DNA of 64,000 nt from Amoebidium appalachense (lineage: Eukaryota; Ichthyosporea). This document shows, piece after piece, positions 1-21,413 of this stretch. Position 1 is the stretch's first letter. Each line of letters starts with the position of its first letter. A model generated the notes under the pieces. That model had not been told where the DNA came from and searched no databases. It was given only the letters and a program-made list of their open reading frames with translations. The position numbers and the translations under genes are program-made. The stretch spans positions 6,448,001 to 6,512,000 of the forward strand of contig CAVNZM010000005.1 of NCBI GenBank assembly GCA_963693365.1. Direction: 5' to 3'.

Positions 1-43
1 TTATTTGTGTGTGCGAAAGTGTGTCTGTGTGTGTGCACGGAGG

Positions 44-258
<215 letters not shown>

Positions 259-762
259 CGTGTGAGTGTGTGCGCGGGCACGCAGTCGAGCCTGTGGGTG
301 GGTGTGCGGTTGCATGCGCGTGTGTGCGTGCGTCCATGGGTGTGTGTGTGTGTGTGTGTGCGTGTGTGCGTGTTGATGGTGGTGGTGGGGTAGGGAAGTG
401 GGGAGGGAGAGGGATTGGGAGTTGAGTCTACCGGCTTTCTTTTCACGGTGTGTACTTGTGTTTGCGTGCACATGTGTGATGTGCTTGCTACACACCCACG
501 CAAGCGGAGTACATGAGTGTAAAGTACGTGTGTGTGTGTGTGGCGAGACGGCGGGCCGGGGGGAAGAGGGGAGGGGAGGGTCAGGGGGGGTGGGGGGGGC
601 ACGGTTAGTTAGAAGAGGGCAGAATTGTAAGGCACATATGCGTGTGTGGTGTGTGTGTGTGCGCGCGCGCGTGCGCGCATTCCTGTCCGTGTGATTGTGT
701 GCTTTTGTGTGTGTAAGGGTTCGCACGTGCATATGCTCGTATGAGTGTTTGTGTGCGTGATC

Positions 763-865
763 TGTGTGTGTGTGTGTGCACTTGTGGTTGTGTTGTGTGT
801 AGGGTTGTGTGTCAATCACACAACCCTACACACAAGACAACCACAAGTGCACACACACACACACA
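763..865. repeat. Inverted repeat, 49-bp arms, 5-nt loop
   Basis: Left arm 763-811 and right arm 817-865 are reverse complements with one mismatch, around the loop TCAAT. The outer part of each arm is GT or CA repeat. The inner part, including CACTTGTGGTTG and TAGGGTTGTGTG, is unique sequence, so this is more than two microsatellites facing each other. It is a strong potential cruciform or RNA hairpin. Confidence 0.9.
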
Positions 866-962
866 CTGATTGGGTGTTTTATTATTGCACATCTCCGGGG
901 GATGGGGGAGAGGAGAAGTTGGAACACTCCGTTTCCAAACATGAGAATCCTCTAAAGTCACC

Positions 963-1100
963 TTCCATATATGGTAATCACTTTTGACCCACCTTCCATA
1001 AATAGTAGTCACATTTTGACCCAACTTCCATATATAGTAATCACTATTTGACCCACCTTTCATATATAGTAATCACTATCTGACCGACCTTCCATATATA

Positions 1101-1108
<8 letters not shown>
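963..1108. repeat. Tandem repeat, about 32-bp unit, 4.5 copies
   Basis: Four and a half imperfect copies of a unit that begins TTCCATATATAGTAATCAC and ends TTTGACCCACC. The last, partial copy runs into TATATAG directly before the first recognised omega-amidase exon, so the repeat supplies that apparent 3' splice site. Confidence 0.9.
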
Positions 1109-8320
<7,212 letters not shown>

Positions 8321-8426
8321 TCAGTTTGTAAATTGATTATGGGTTTCTGCGATTTGAAATATCAATTTCGGTGGGGTGCTGATACGAACAGTGTATGTAA
8401 ACCTCGAGTTTGGTTGTTATTCCACC

Positions 8427-8611
<185 letters not shown>

Positions 8612-8814
8612 GTGGCTTTTTTGCTTTATTTGATGGCAGTGGTTGTTTTGTGTTTGTGAATGTGCTGACCCTGAAACACAACGGATGCTACAGTTTCATT
8701 GTTTTCCCAGGCCTCCCTTTTTTTATCACTGTATTTTCCCTGTCGAGTAGGAATATCGAGCTATGTTCATGTACAAAGTGTTTTTTTCTTGTGTTTTTAT
8801 TCCATACCTATGCC

Positions 8815-8851
<37 letters not shown>

Positions 8852-9080
8852 GTAAATGATTTCATTGACATGTGTGTAGTTAAAAAACACTCGAACCACA
8901 GCTGAATAGCCTGTAATTTGCTGTAACAGTTCCACTACAATAAATTTCAAGTGCCGGTCCTGGACCCGCTACGCTCATGATATTTGTGATGGAATTTACC
9001 ATATATATATATGTTTACAAGGCATGTACGATGACTGTTTTAAATGGCTAACTGCCGCACACCCACATGCACGTGATGTT

Positions 9081-9082
<2 letters not shown>

Positions 9083-9158
<76 letters not shown>
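9083..9158. repeat. Poly-C homopolymer, 76 nt
   Basis: Longest single-base run I see in the window, followed by (CCT)n. On the minus strand it is a 76-nt G run. Confidence 0.95.
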
Positions 9159-9161
<3 letters not shown>

Positions 9162-9334
9162 TCCTCCTCCTCCTCCTCCAGTGCTTCATGAGGATGTGCT
9201 CAGCTTCATTGAATCATGATTTGGATTGTGCGTACATGTACATGTGGTACGTAATTAGCAAACCATGCCATCTCCTCACCACACATGCAATGGTTATCAG
9301 GCCCATCATTTTATGCCTATATATGAGCGTGTCT

Positions 9335-9372
<38 letters not shown>

Positions 9373-10020
9373 GCTAGGGGCTGGGCAGGGGGGGGGGGAG
9401 GAGGGGGGGAGGGGGGGGAAGAGGGAGATGCATATCTGGACAATGGCGATGCTGTTTATTATCAGCATATACAAGTGAGGCAGTGATAAGTTTTTTTGTC
9501 GGAACCAGGCCAACAGTACTTCCACCCAACAAGATAGATATGAAGATAACGTCACTACAGGATATGAATCATGCATATGCGTGAACCTGATACAGATATC
9601 TTTGCCCCCCTATTTTCAACTCTTCTTTCTTCATTTTCTTTTTTCTTTTCTTTTTTCTTTTTTTTTTTTTTGATCCCTTTAAACTTCAGTGCAAGTTTTA
9701 TAATGCAAGGCTCCGGAGCTCAGTCAAAACATTCTTTGAATAAGGCATTCATTATCGAGTGCACAGACGCATTTGCCTGGTCCAGGAGAAATCTATTTTT
9801 GTTTTCTGTTTCCGAGTAACATGCTACGTTTCTATTTTCCCATCCCCCCCCCCCCCCCCCCCCCCCCCCTACCTGCCCGTGTTGCTCAAGATGGACACAA
9901 CAATAGGCCCGGTACCGCAATCGTAACAAAAAAAAAAAAAAAAAAAAAAAAGTACATTCAGTGATGCATTTTTACAGGATGATCACGAGTAGGTAGCATC
10001 CATCATTCATCAACAACCCT

Positions 10021-10080
<60 letters not shown>

Positions 10081-10921
10081 GGGGGGTTGAGTCCAATGCA
10101 TGGCATATGTGACCCTGGATTTCAAGTGATTGTGTGGGCTTCAACCTTTAGTATATTTGCCATAATGGGTTATTTGTGCTACAGCGCTTGCTGCATGTCT
10201 TCATGTACCAGGTGTGTGTGTGTGTGTGTGCATGTGTGCATGCATGCATGTGTGCGCGCGCGCGTGTGTGTGAGTGTGTGTGTGCGTAGGGAGGGGGGGG
10301 GGGGGGGGGGGGGGGGTAGCTGAAATATTTAGCTTATGTCAAGTTTTATTTTCGGTTGCGCATGGGCATGCCATACACCAATATGGTGCAACTATTTGTG
10401 TGAAATGTATTTAACGGAGCAGTAGGCAGATGAACGTATAGGAAAGAAGTGTGTGTGTACATGTGTGTGTGTGTGTGTCTGCGTGTGTTTGTGTGTTTGT
10501 GTGTGTGAGTGGGGGGGGGGGGGGGGGGGGGGGGGGGAGGGGGGGGGGAGGGAGGGGGGGGGGGGAGGGGGGAGACATTGAAACCTGAACAACAGAGAGA
10601 AGTCATACTGACAATCCATGAAGTGCGATTAATGTGAGGGCGGGGAGTCACGTATCAGACGGGCCAAAAGGGGTGGGTGGGAGGAGGAGGAGGAGGAGGG
10701 GAGGGGGGGGGGCGGGTGGGGGAGGGGGAGAGAGGGAAGGGAGGGAGAATATATCAATGGATTCCCTGAGACGTGGGCAGGGGAGGGGAAGGAAGGGGGT
10801 GGCTTGCCAATTAGGTGTGACGAGCTTTTCTTTTTCCCTTATTGTCTATCATTTTCTTCTGGTTTCTTTGTGTGTGTGTGTGTGTGAATGTAATGGTTGT
10901 GGTGGTGGTGGTAGTGGTAGT

Positions 10922-10988
<67 letters not shown>

Positions 10989-11127
10989 GCGCGCATGTGT
11001 CTATGCGCACGCGCGTGCATGTGAACCGAAAAGGGAAACGGGACTCTGTGGAGAAATGGGGCACGGGCGGTGGTCTAAGAAGGGGGTGAAGGGGGTGGTC
11101 TTTGCAATGGGTTGAAGCCAGGGAAAA

Positions 11128-11161
<34 letters not shown>

Positions 11162-11194
11162 GGCACCATCACATGCCATAGGCAGCCTTGAATT

Positions 11195-13488
<2,294 letters not shown>

Positions 13489-14269
13489 GGTATCAAACTC
13501 AGGAAAACTCAGGGAAAGCGCTCAGACAGGACCCTTTTGGATGATCGAAGTTACTTGTTTGGCCGAATCAGTACACAGTTACCGCAGGTTGGTTATTGCA
13601 GGTGCTTAGAAAGAAAACTTGAGCTACCTTTGTGTGGAGTTGAGTTCGATTGAATGAAAAGCACACAAATGGAGATTGTGCATGGATGGCTTGTTGATGT
13701 TCGCGTTTCTTTGTTTTTCGGAGAATAATTCCCACAATACAGAAAACCCATGCAGATGCGTGATAAGGTGTTAAGTGCTTTGTGGAAAAAGCTTGCACGT
13801 CCTTACTGTGCCCATGGCCTATGTATACGATCAAAAGGATGTTGGCTGAGTCTAATTATCACGGCGTTCCTAGGTTCAAGTTAGAAAACGATTGAAACCG
13901 GGTTTTTGCCATGGTTTTCTTTTTGACAGTGTCAAAAGATCTATGCACCACAAATTGATTGGATAAATAGAATTTGCTATATTCAATATTATTGGCTCAT
14001 TTACTAATCATTTATTTTGAATAGATCTTGCGATCGCACCTGGCGTTGTGGCCAGCATAAATATATATGGCCAGGGGTATGTGTGCGCGCAGTAGTACCA
14101 GGGGGGAGGGGTGGGGGGGGAGGGGGGGGGGGAAGAAGGGGGGCCTGCTTGTGGCACAAGTGTAACAGGTCGAGTGCAACGGTGGCTCACACACACAGTC
14201 CATATCAACACACTACAAACGTAAATTTCGAGAAGATTAGTGATAAGCCGCCGGCAAGATCGAGCCTCT
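13489..14269. other. Intergenic: presumed BTB promoter region and pre-insertion flank
   Basis: Mostly unique sequence with one G-rich patch (about 14101-14143). It should hold the 5' region of the minus-strand BTB gene. I see no convincing ORF or RNA gene. Confidence 0.6.
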
Positions 14270-14272
14270 TAA

Positions 14273-14295
14273 GGGCCTGTTTGGCAACGCGGGTT
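14273..14295 (+). repeat. Harbinger left terminal inverted repeat
   Basis: Begins GGGCCTGTTTGGCAAC directly after the TAA duplication. Matches the right end over 22 of 23 bases. Confidence 0.93.
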
Positions 14296-14582
14296 AGTGT
14301 AATCTGGATTTCGGGGGATATCTGGATATCAAAATCGAGATCCAGATTATGCTGCAGAATCCGGATCTCAGCCGAAACCTGGGTTAAGCCGGGTAGATAA
14401 CCCATGGATGCCAAACAGCCCACGTACGATTTCGGGTTAGATTTGCTCTGCAGCTGTCACGCTGTTCATCACCGGTCGGTGACTTGCAATTGCAGACCCG
14501 CTACACATATACACCATAGTGATAAGCAGTAATAAACCACGAAAGTGCTGAGTTGTATACGGTTTTATTTGAGACACTCACC

Positions 14583-15748
14583 ATGTATGCAGCCCGGAAC
14601 ATAGCCGTTTTGGCTGCGATTGCAGCCTTGACCTATAGCCCAGAGCTCAAAGAGCCCTGTCGTACTTCCCCGCTCAGTGGTAGAGAGTATGTGCAAGAAC
14701 TGCTTGGCACAGCTCACGAGACAAGGGTGAACGATGTCCTACGCGTGAGTCCATATGTTGCAAGGGAGTTAATTGAGAAGTTGGCTCCATTCATTGAAGA
14801 GAGTGATAACATGGACGCTCAGGAAGTTACCTGCATGATGCTGTATACCCTTGGGCAGGGTGTTGCAGTCAGGAACGTTGCCGAACGTTTCCAACACAGC
14901 ACCGAGACCGTGAGCCGGTATGTAGTGCTATGACTCCTGCCCTGTTGAATTATGTTATTGGCTGTGTGTTTGCAGCATTTGTCTGTGCTTGTTAAACAAC
15001 AATGCTCCGAATGGGTTGTGTTCCACTGTCCAGGGTGCACGTGCGCGTGCACTGTCTCAAGGTTTTGCTGTTGTTTTCAATGAAGCTTATATGTAGGAAT
15101 GTGGAAAATAATCAGACATCATTGTGTGCTGCAGGCGTTTTCGAGAAGGCATCGATGCCACGCTTGCTGCTCTCGGGGAAGAATACATGATTCAACCCGA
15201 TGAGTCATATATGGTGCCTAGTTGGGTGCGTGAAAACCCTGAGTTTTGGCCTTACTTCCGTATTGTTCTCGGGGCAGTTGATGGCACTCTTGTTCCGTGC
15301 AAGGTCAAACCGGAGGCTGCTGATCGGTATCGGTGCAGGAAAGGTTTCACAGCACAAAATGTATTGGGTGCATGCGACTGGGAAGCATATTCCACATATT
15401 GTTTGCCCGGTGGGGAGGGATGTGGTGCAGACAACACAGTGTTGAACTGTGCCCTCGAGCAGCCCCCTCCACAAAATTTACGTGTGCCGACGGGGAAAGT
15501 TTACCTGGGTGACCAGGGCTACCCGAACACAAACGAAATTTTGGCACCCTACAGAGGAGTCCGCTATCATCTGAAGGAGTACGGGACGGGAGCAATGGCG
15601 TATTTAGCCCCCCCCCCCCCCCCCCCCCCCCCCTCCCCCCCCCCTCCCCCCTCCCCCCAAAAAAAGAAGGCCCCTCGACCCATCACTCCCTCCCTACATC
15701 TGTAAAAAAGTGTGCTTTTCCTGTTTCCTTTTGATCCTCACACACACA

Positions 15749-15818
<70 letters not shown>

Positions 15819-16760
15819 CACATGCACAGAGAGAGTGGATAGGGAGAGAAAAAGAGAGATAGATAGTTTACACATCCAACCTGAAGGTCGTGCGCGCATG
15901 CACAAACACCTACACAGACTCACGTGTACAAATACGCACACACACATGCGTCCGCGTGTGCCCGCACGGGTCATGCCCGCGTGCACACACTAAACGAACA
16001 TGCACACACACAAACAGCCACGCGCACACACACACTGTCATATTGATGTTGAAGAGTCTGGTGTTGTCTATTCATGTGTCGTGTTCTAGTCCTCAGAATG
16101 CGAAGGAGTTATTCAACCTGAGGCATGCCAAGGCGCGGGTGGTCATTGAGCGGTTCTATGGTATGCTGAAAAACCGCTTTCAGATACTCCAGAAAGCCAC
16201 CAACTACTGTCCTAAGATGCTCTCGAAGATCATTCTTGTGTGCTTTCTACTTATGAACTTTATAAAAAAGCACAACGCGGAGGAGCATGGCCACTACTCA
16301 GACGAAGAGCAGCACAACTTGCCTACACGTGGTAAGTCTTTGGTTGCATTTGGTTTTGTTTCTCTTCCTCTACCAGTTTTTCAGTTATTTTTGTTTTTAT
16401 TTTGTTCTCTGGTTTTGTGGTGGGCAACGGGTCAAGATGGGTTGGAGTGTGCGTCTGCACGTTTTTTTGATGTGGTTTTTGTGGTGTGACTGATATTGCT
16501 CGAGTTGGGATGGAGTGTGCCTCTGAGCGGCGGCAGCGTTGTTGGTGTGTGTGGGGAGCCAGGGGAAAGGAGGGGGTGGGTAGGGGGATGATTTATAAGA
16601 CTGTATGCTTGATGTAAAGGCCTTGATGTTTTTTAACTCTGTGTTAGGCAGGGGCAACCAAAACCAACAAGAAGACGAGGCAGAGGCAGATGCCAGAAGA
16701 GATCAAATTGCTGCAGCTATGTGGGTTGACTACACGAGCAGGGCACAGGGTGCCTGGTGA
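14583..16760 (+). CDS. PIF/Harbinger (HARBI1-like) DDE transposase, 4 exons
   Basis: Cut-and-paste transposase of the DDE_Tnp_4 family. Exons 14583-14917, 15135-15599, 16090-16331, 16648-16760; every junction is GT..AG and in phase, giving 384 aa with no stop or frameshift. Acidic triad: first Asp in LGAVDGTLVPCK, second in YLGDQGYPN (exon 2), Glu in ARVVIERFYGMLKNRF (exon 3). An N-terminal helical region includes a helix-turn-helix-like stretch (VAVRNVAERFQHSTETVSR). The exon 2/3 junction (GC|GTATTT ... TCTAG|TCCTCAG) restores GAMAPQNAKELFNLRHA. The exon 4 tail is acidic and glutamine-rich. The ATG at 14583 was chosen over an upstream TTG. Intron 2 contains poly-C and a CA microsatellite, so even the transposon carries the genome-wide repeat style. 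It looks recently active or intact. Confidence 0.92.
15738..15816. repeat. (CA)n within transposase intron 2
   Basis: CA repeat of about 78 bp, preceded by a 31-nt C run (about 15609-15633) and followed by further CA-rich sequence to about 16035. Confidence 0.95.
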
Positions 16761-16810
16761 ATAGTAAATGAGCACTGAATCGTGCAGTGACATGTGTCCG
16801 TCCCGTCCCC

Positions 16811-16847
<37 letters not shown>

Positions 16848-17393
16848 AAAGAAAGATAGTAGGTAAAAGAAAAGAAAAAAACTGCACACACACACACCTT
16901 TCTGCACATGATGTTGCAAAGGTCATTCTGAGTACTTTTGTATTCCTACTAATGCTGCACCAGGCGGCGAGGCCGAACACTAAAACAATGATTTCAAACG
17001 GTGATCACTACATCATACTCACTTCTACACGTAAAAGATGTTTCTTGCACTATCCCCCCGCCCACACCATAACAAAAAAGAGAAAGAAATTGGCGCCCTT
17101 TCAACAATCCTTTTTTGGCCACTTCAAACTATCGACGATTGGTGCAAAAGGACACCATATATAGTTCCATAAAATGAACATTCATTGGGTCGGACATTCA
17201 GGACCTGAAAGGATTTCGCGCTAATCCACCTCCCGAGGTGGATTAGTGGAATCCAGATTACGGCCATGTCCGAGGGGTTTGAAACCCAGATTTACGTGAC
17301 CGGATCTGGCCGTCTGTTTGGCAGCGGCTGGATTTTGAGATTTGGATTTAGCGCTAAACCCAAAATCGCCCGTAATCCGGATTTAGGACCCTA

Positions 17394-17416
17394 AACCCGG
17401 GTTGCCAAACAGGCCC
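17394..17416 (-). repeat. Harbinger right terminal inverted repeat
   Basis: Ends GTTGCCAAACAGGCCC immediately before the TAA duplication at 17417-17419. It is the reverse complement of the left end. Confidence 0.93.
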
Positions 17417-17418
17417 TA

Positions 17419-17995
17419 AGGGGTCACCCGCAAGTTGCATATATTTATATATATTCATATATATTCATATATATTCATATATATTTACGCCATATATTTA
17501 CATATATTTACATATATTCATATATATTCATATATATTTTCATATATCTGCATATAACCTGAAATATCTCGTACATCGTAGAAATAGTTGGAAATACTGG
17601 GATATATAAGCAAATCACGTTCAAGAGTGGCAGAGGCTGTGCCACTCTCGACCACGATATGAGATCAGGAGTCGGCGCGCGGATCGGAACGATTACGCAT
17701 CTTATGTTTGATTGGTCCGATAGTGAACGTGTATGGCACAGGCTGTGCGACTCTCGATCGATACAGCCAAGCGCGCGGATCGGAATGATTACTTATCTGA
17801 TGTTTGATTGGTTCGATATTGAACGTATGTGACGGTGTATGGAGTGGTGTGTGGCACAGGCTGTGCCATTCTCGATCACGTGTACATATATTCATATATA
17901 TTCATACAAATTCATATATATTTATATATATTTACATATATCATCATATATATTCTTATATATTCATATATATTTACCGGTTGCGGGTGACCCCT
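17419..17995. mobile_element. AT-rich inverted-repeat (MITE-like) element
   Basis: Bounded by perfect 15-bp inverted repeats: AGGGGTCACCCGCAA at 17419-17433 and its reverse complement at 17981-17995. Inside each end is a tract of ATATATTCAT-type 10-bp repeats (about 17437-17545 and 17884-17978). The core holds two 96-bp-spaced direct repeats. No ORF of note. The symmetric build suggests a non-autonomous element, but I find no clear target duplication. The Harbinger element sits exactly on its left boundary. Confidence 0.6.
17675..17870. repeat. Two tandem copies of a 96-bp unit
   Basis: Units start GCGCGCGGATCGGAA at 17675 and 17771. Each contains ATGTTTGATTGGT and ends with the near-palindrome GGCACAGGCTGTGC followed by CTCTCGA or TTCTCGA. 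A third copy of the palindromic part lies just before, at about 17630. Confidence 0.88.
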
Positions 17996-18344
17996 CACTT
18001 ATGTTGATGCATCCGAAATGTACTCTGATCGGAGAACTTAGCGGCCATAAGTACTCTGACCGCAGTACTTTAGGAATGCTTGTTTCGGAAGGATACCGCG
18101 AGCTATTGGGGCCCAGGAGCCCGCTTTTTTTTGTACAGCCAGTAAGAAAACATAAGTTTACACCTTTTTTGTCTTTGGTACGGTAACTAACAAGGCCTTC
18201 CCTAGCTTTTATTGGTTGCCGACGCTGTTGCAAGTTTTTGAATTCATGCTCGACAACAACATGATTCATGATCAAACGGACGAAACTTGCTGAGTCCGCG
18301 AACACAACAAGCCATGGGTTTCATGTGAAAGATGAGCGCCCAAC

Positions 18345-19995
18345 ATGGCCAAAACATTAGACCCAATAGAGTCACTTTATTCTGGAGCTCGTGTCTGTTG
18401 TTTTGCATACATATTTGACGGGGTTCAGGGGGAAGATTTCACAGATGACACCACACGTTGGTCTTACAAGAAGTTCGGCCTGAGTTGGGACACACAAATA
18501 CTGGTTGGCACAGTAGTGAAACGATGCAAGACAAACGAAGGCAGTGAATGGAAAGTAAAGTTTGATTTTGACGGTACCACAGAAGTAGTTCTGCGCCATC
18601 AGCTAACTTTAATAGATGAAGAAGACAGTGAACACACAAGTAGCGAGCTAGAGAGTGATAGTGACGAAGATCCAGATGGAGACATCCAACAAGTAGAGAT
18701 TCCTGTCACAGACAGTGAGAATGAAGATGAGATAGAACTTGTAGATGAACAAGTAGAGTTACCTACCCCCACCGACCCCACGTGCACCTTGCAATGGACC
18801 ATTCCAGATGAGCAAGTACTTGACAAAAGAACAGGCCCACGCAGAAAACCAACCATTCCACTAGCACTAAACAAGCGCAAGAGTGTTCTGTGTTTGTTTG
18901 AACACTTCATGCCTATGGAGTATCTCTTCACAGCAGTCATTCCACTCACAAACGAAGTAGGTCGTGCACGTTACAAAAATTGGGTTGACTTAACCCCGGG
19001 TGAGCTACTTAGGTGGTTGGGTATGTGGATTTACATGGCTGGAACATTCGAACCCGGTTAGGATGGCAAGCAAACCGTACCGACAGTTGGGAGCTGGAAC
19101 AGGCACCACCTTGCGTCTTCTAACCCCAAGGGCCAACCCCACCCACCGTAACCCCAGAACGATCGTCGGAGACAGCTGGTTTGGGTCAGTAACCGGGACA
19201 AGGGAAGTGTACAAAATCGGATTCTACGCACTTTTCAATGTCAAAACCGCAACCAGAGACTTTCCCCTCAACATGTTGGACCTTCTATGTGAGGAAGGAC
19301 GTGGTGTATGGTCGGAGGCAGTGTGCAGTGTGGACGGAGTAGACCTCGTTGCGGTGTTATGGAGAAACAAGAACTACAGTATGAAAGTGATCACCTCATG
19401 TTCAAGTACTCAGCCGGGTCAACCGAGAAAATCACGAAACGGAAATGACGTCCCCCAACCGAAAGCAGTCGAAGAATACTTCGAAAACTACAACATGGCC
19501 GATATATTCAACAAAACACGAATGTTAAACGGCTCTGTGGACGAAGCCTTGGGCACTAAACGTCACCAACTCCGCACCTTTGGGGGGCTTCTGGGGTTTG
19601 TAGTAGCAAACGTACACTTTGCATACAGATACTTTGGCAAATCCACAAACACGAGCATGGACACAAGGCGTGAGCTAGCAGAAGCACTCATATGCAACCC
19701 CCACCTGCCTGCACTAGAATACCCCCTTCCCCCTGCTGCTCCTGCCCCCCATGCTCTACACGGACACCAGCGTGCCAGAAAAGAAAGAAAAGGTAGATGC
19801 GTTCTCTGCTTTAGGAACAAAGGGGAACGCCACCAGACACATACCTACTGCATCAAGTGTAATGTGTTTCTCTGCAATGATCAAACACGTGCATGCTTCG
19901 AAAACCACATCACACATGGTGTTCCTCCACGCACACGCACCCAAGTCAACACAAACACAGGCCCGGTACGATCACGCAGAAACACTACACGTTAA
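18345..19995 (+). pseudogene. piggyBac-type (DDE_Tnp_1_7) transposase, internally deleted
   Basis: Two adjoining frames form one broken transposase. Frame 1 (18345-19061, 238 aa) has an N-terminal globular domain, possibly Tudor- or chromo-like (VGTVVKRCKTNEGSEW, VVLRHQLTLIDEED). An acidic linker follows, then the start of the piggyBac core (LTPGELLRWLGMWIYMAGTF), then a stop. Frame 2 (open from about 19050 to 19995) resumes at GTGTTLRLLTP and RTIVGDSWFGSV, which fits the second catalytic Asp. It continues through NMADIFNKTRMLNGSVDEA (third Asp region) and ends in a Cys/His zinc ribbon (CVLCF, HTYCIKCNVFLC). The region that should carry the first catalytic Asp is missing at the junction near 19061. 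Both halves are otherwise open, so the deletion may be recent. No TTAA-flanked termini were found. Confidence 0.86.
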
Positions 19996-21368
19996 AGTAC
20001 CTTCTGCCCACTGGTCAGTTTCTGTACATTGCGCAACACTCATTTGTCGTTTTCGGATTAGGGGTGATTTGTTTGGTTTTTATTCGTTTCTTCGAAACTG
20101 TTTGTGGTAACTAGATGCTAAAAGGGTTATTTGAAGTGTGTGTACCGAAAAAAACGAATTTGAAAGCTGATGTCAATGTTTCTCAAACGAAAAATGCACC
20201 TGTGGTGCAAAAGCAACAACGTGAACGTTTAAAGTATGCATCTTTGGCACGCATTTGTAACAAGTTTGACGTTTTTCTTGGCTCAGGCCTATGGCCTCCC
20301 GGTGCCAGAACCCGTAAAGTGCAAAATAAGCCATACCAACAAGCATTCCGAGAAATTATTGTAGTCATGGGGTGCGCAAACACTACAAAGTTCTCCGTAA
20401 ATTGAAGCTCAAAATCGTTGAATGCCTACCATTACTTACTAAGCCACTACCCCGCCAAGAATTTTTCTACGGTTTTTTTGTGATGTGCTTGTTCCCTGTC
20501 ACGTTAGGGTAAAATGGTGAGAAAAAGAGAGTAACACGTGCAAAACTGACCCTGCGCCAGGCGTTTTTATATGATGACGTCATACAGTACTCTGGTTGGA
20601 GCATTTATCGATTCAGGTCGGATCAATGTGGCTCGTTCGACAAGTTGCGCGCGATCCTTATACAAGTATGTAGTGGTAAAAACACGAAACTCAGAAGGAA
20701 AAACTGCACACCGACGTTCATGACAACCTAACGGTCACGTAGACACCAAGAACACGTAGGTTTGTTTCTGATAACTGCTTCATATTGCGCTGCGGACTTG
20801 GCGTTGCCAGCGAAAAACTGGAAGAAAAAAAAAGAAAAAAAAGAAAAAAAAGAAAAAATAAAGAAAAGAAGACTGGACTTTCTGGACGAATTTTTGGCTA
20901 CGTGCCAAATACCGTCTCCCCACGGTGCTCTACACCATATAGTAATTAGTAGCAAATAAAGAAATTAGTGTGGGCATGCTAGTCACAAAATTTCAAGGCT
21001 TTTTGTTGTGTTTTCATCGAGTTCACTATGTAGCGTTCTGTACAGGGCCACTAGAAATGTGGATCCGCATTCGGGCGGAATCGAGCCTGACTGGGGCTGT
21101 CCGGACAAATTCTGGGTTTTGTAAAATGGTCGCCCAAAGGAGCGCGGGCCCTTCAAGAAGTAGTAGAAAGCAAAAAGCAGTGTGGTAGCTTGCCCGGGGC
21201 AAAGTTTGAAGGCTTTATGCTGTCTTTTTATCGAGTCCACTATGTAGCGTTTTCCAGCGGCCCGTTCACCCGCTCTGGAGGGATCCTGGGCCAACTTTGA
21301 TCTGGCGACATGACGAGGAATGCGGAAAAAACACGATACCCCTTGTTGGTTGGCAAGCGCTGGCACCC
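19996..21368. other. Non-coding flank with a diverged direct repeat
   Basis: A 96-codon frame at 20115-20405 (starting MLKGLFEVCVPKK) shows no recognisable domain. Two diverged copies of a roughly 60-bp segment lie at about 20986-21047 and 21199-21261, sharing AAGGCTTT and CACTATGTAGCGTT. A short A-rich AAAAAAG tract lies at about 20824-20870. Confidence 0.6.
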
Positions 21369-21413
21369 TCTTTTAGATACATGCACTAACTTTATTGTTG
21401 ATGATTTGATAGA

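Larger units (their letters stand above)
14273..17416 (+). mobile_element. Complete PIF/Harbinger DNA transposon, 3144 bp
   Basis: Flanked by TAA at 14270-14272 and 17417-17419, the TWA-type 3-bp target duplication expected of PIF/Harbinger. The ends are inverted repeats: GGGCCTGTTTGGCAAC at the left and its reverse complement at the right, extending to about 23 bp with one mismatch. GGGCCTGTTTGG ends are typical of the superfamily. Sub-terminal regions carry many CCGGATTT/AATCTGGA-like words in both orientations. It carries one complete transposase gene. I find no second Myb-like/NAIF-type ORF, which autonomous relatives usually have. Confidence 0.95.

Noticed and set aside
10087-10323. Hydrophobic 78-codon frame that might be a membrane exon
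   Set aside because: It is flanked by poly-G and GT tracts, has no partner exon and no recognisable family.
17981-18000. Target-site duplication for the 577-bp inverted-repeat element
   Set aside because: Left flank (CTCTTA) and right flank (CACTTA) share only CTTA at unequal offsets, so no duplication can be claimed.
20115-20405. 96-codon frame downstream of the piggyBac remnant
   Set aside because: No similarity I recognise, and no evidence that it belongs to the transposon.
20495-20520. CACGTTAGGG as a possible piggyBac terminal repeat
   Set aside because: No matching inverted copy or TTAA duplication found upstream of 18345.
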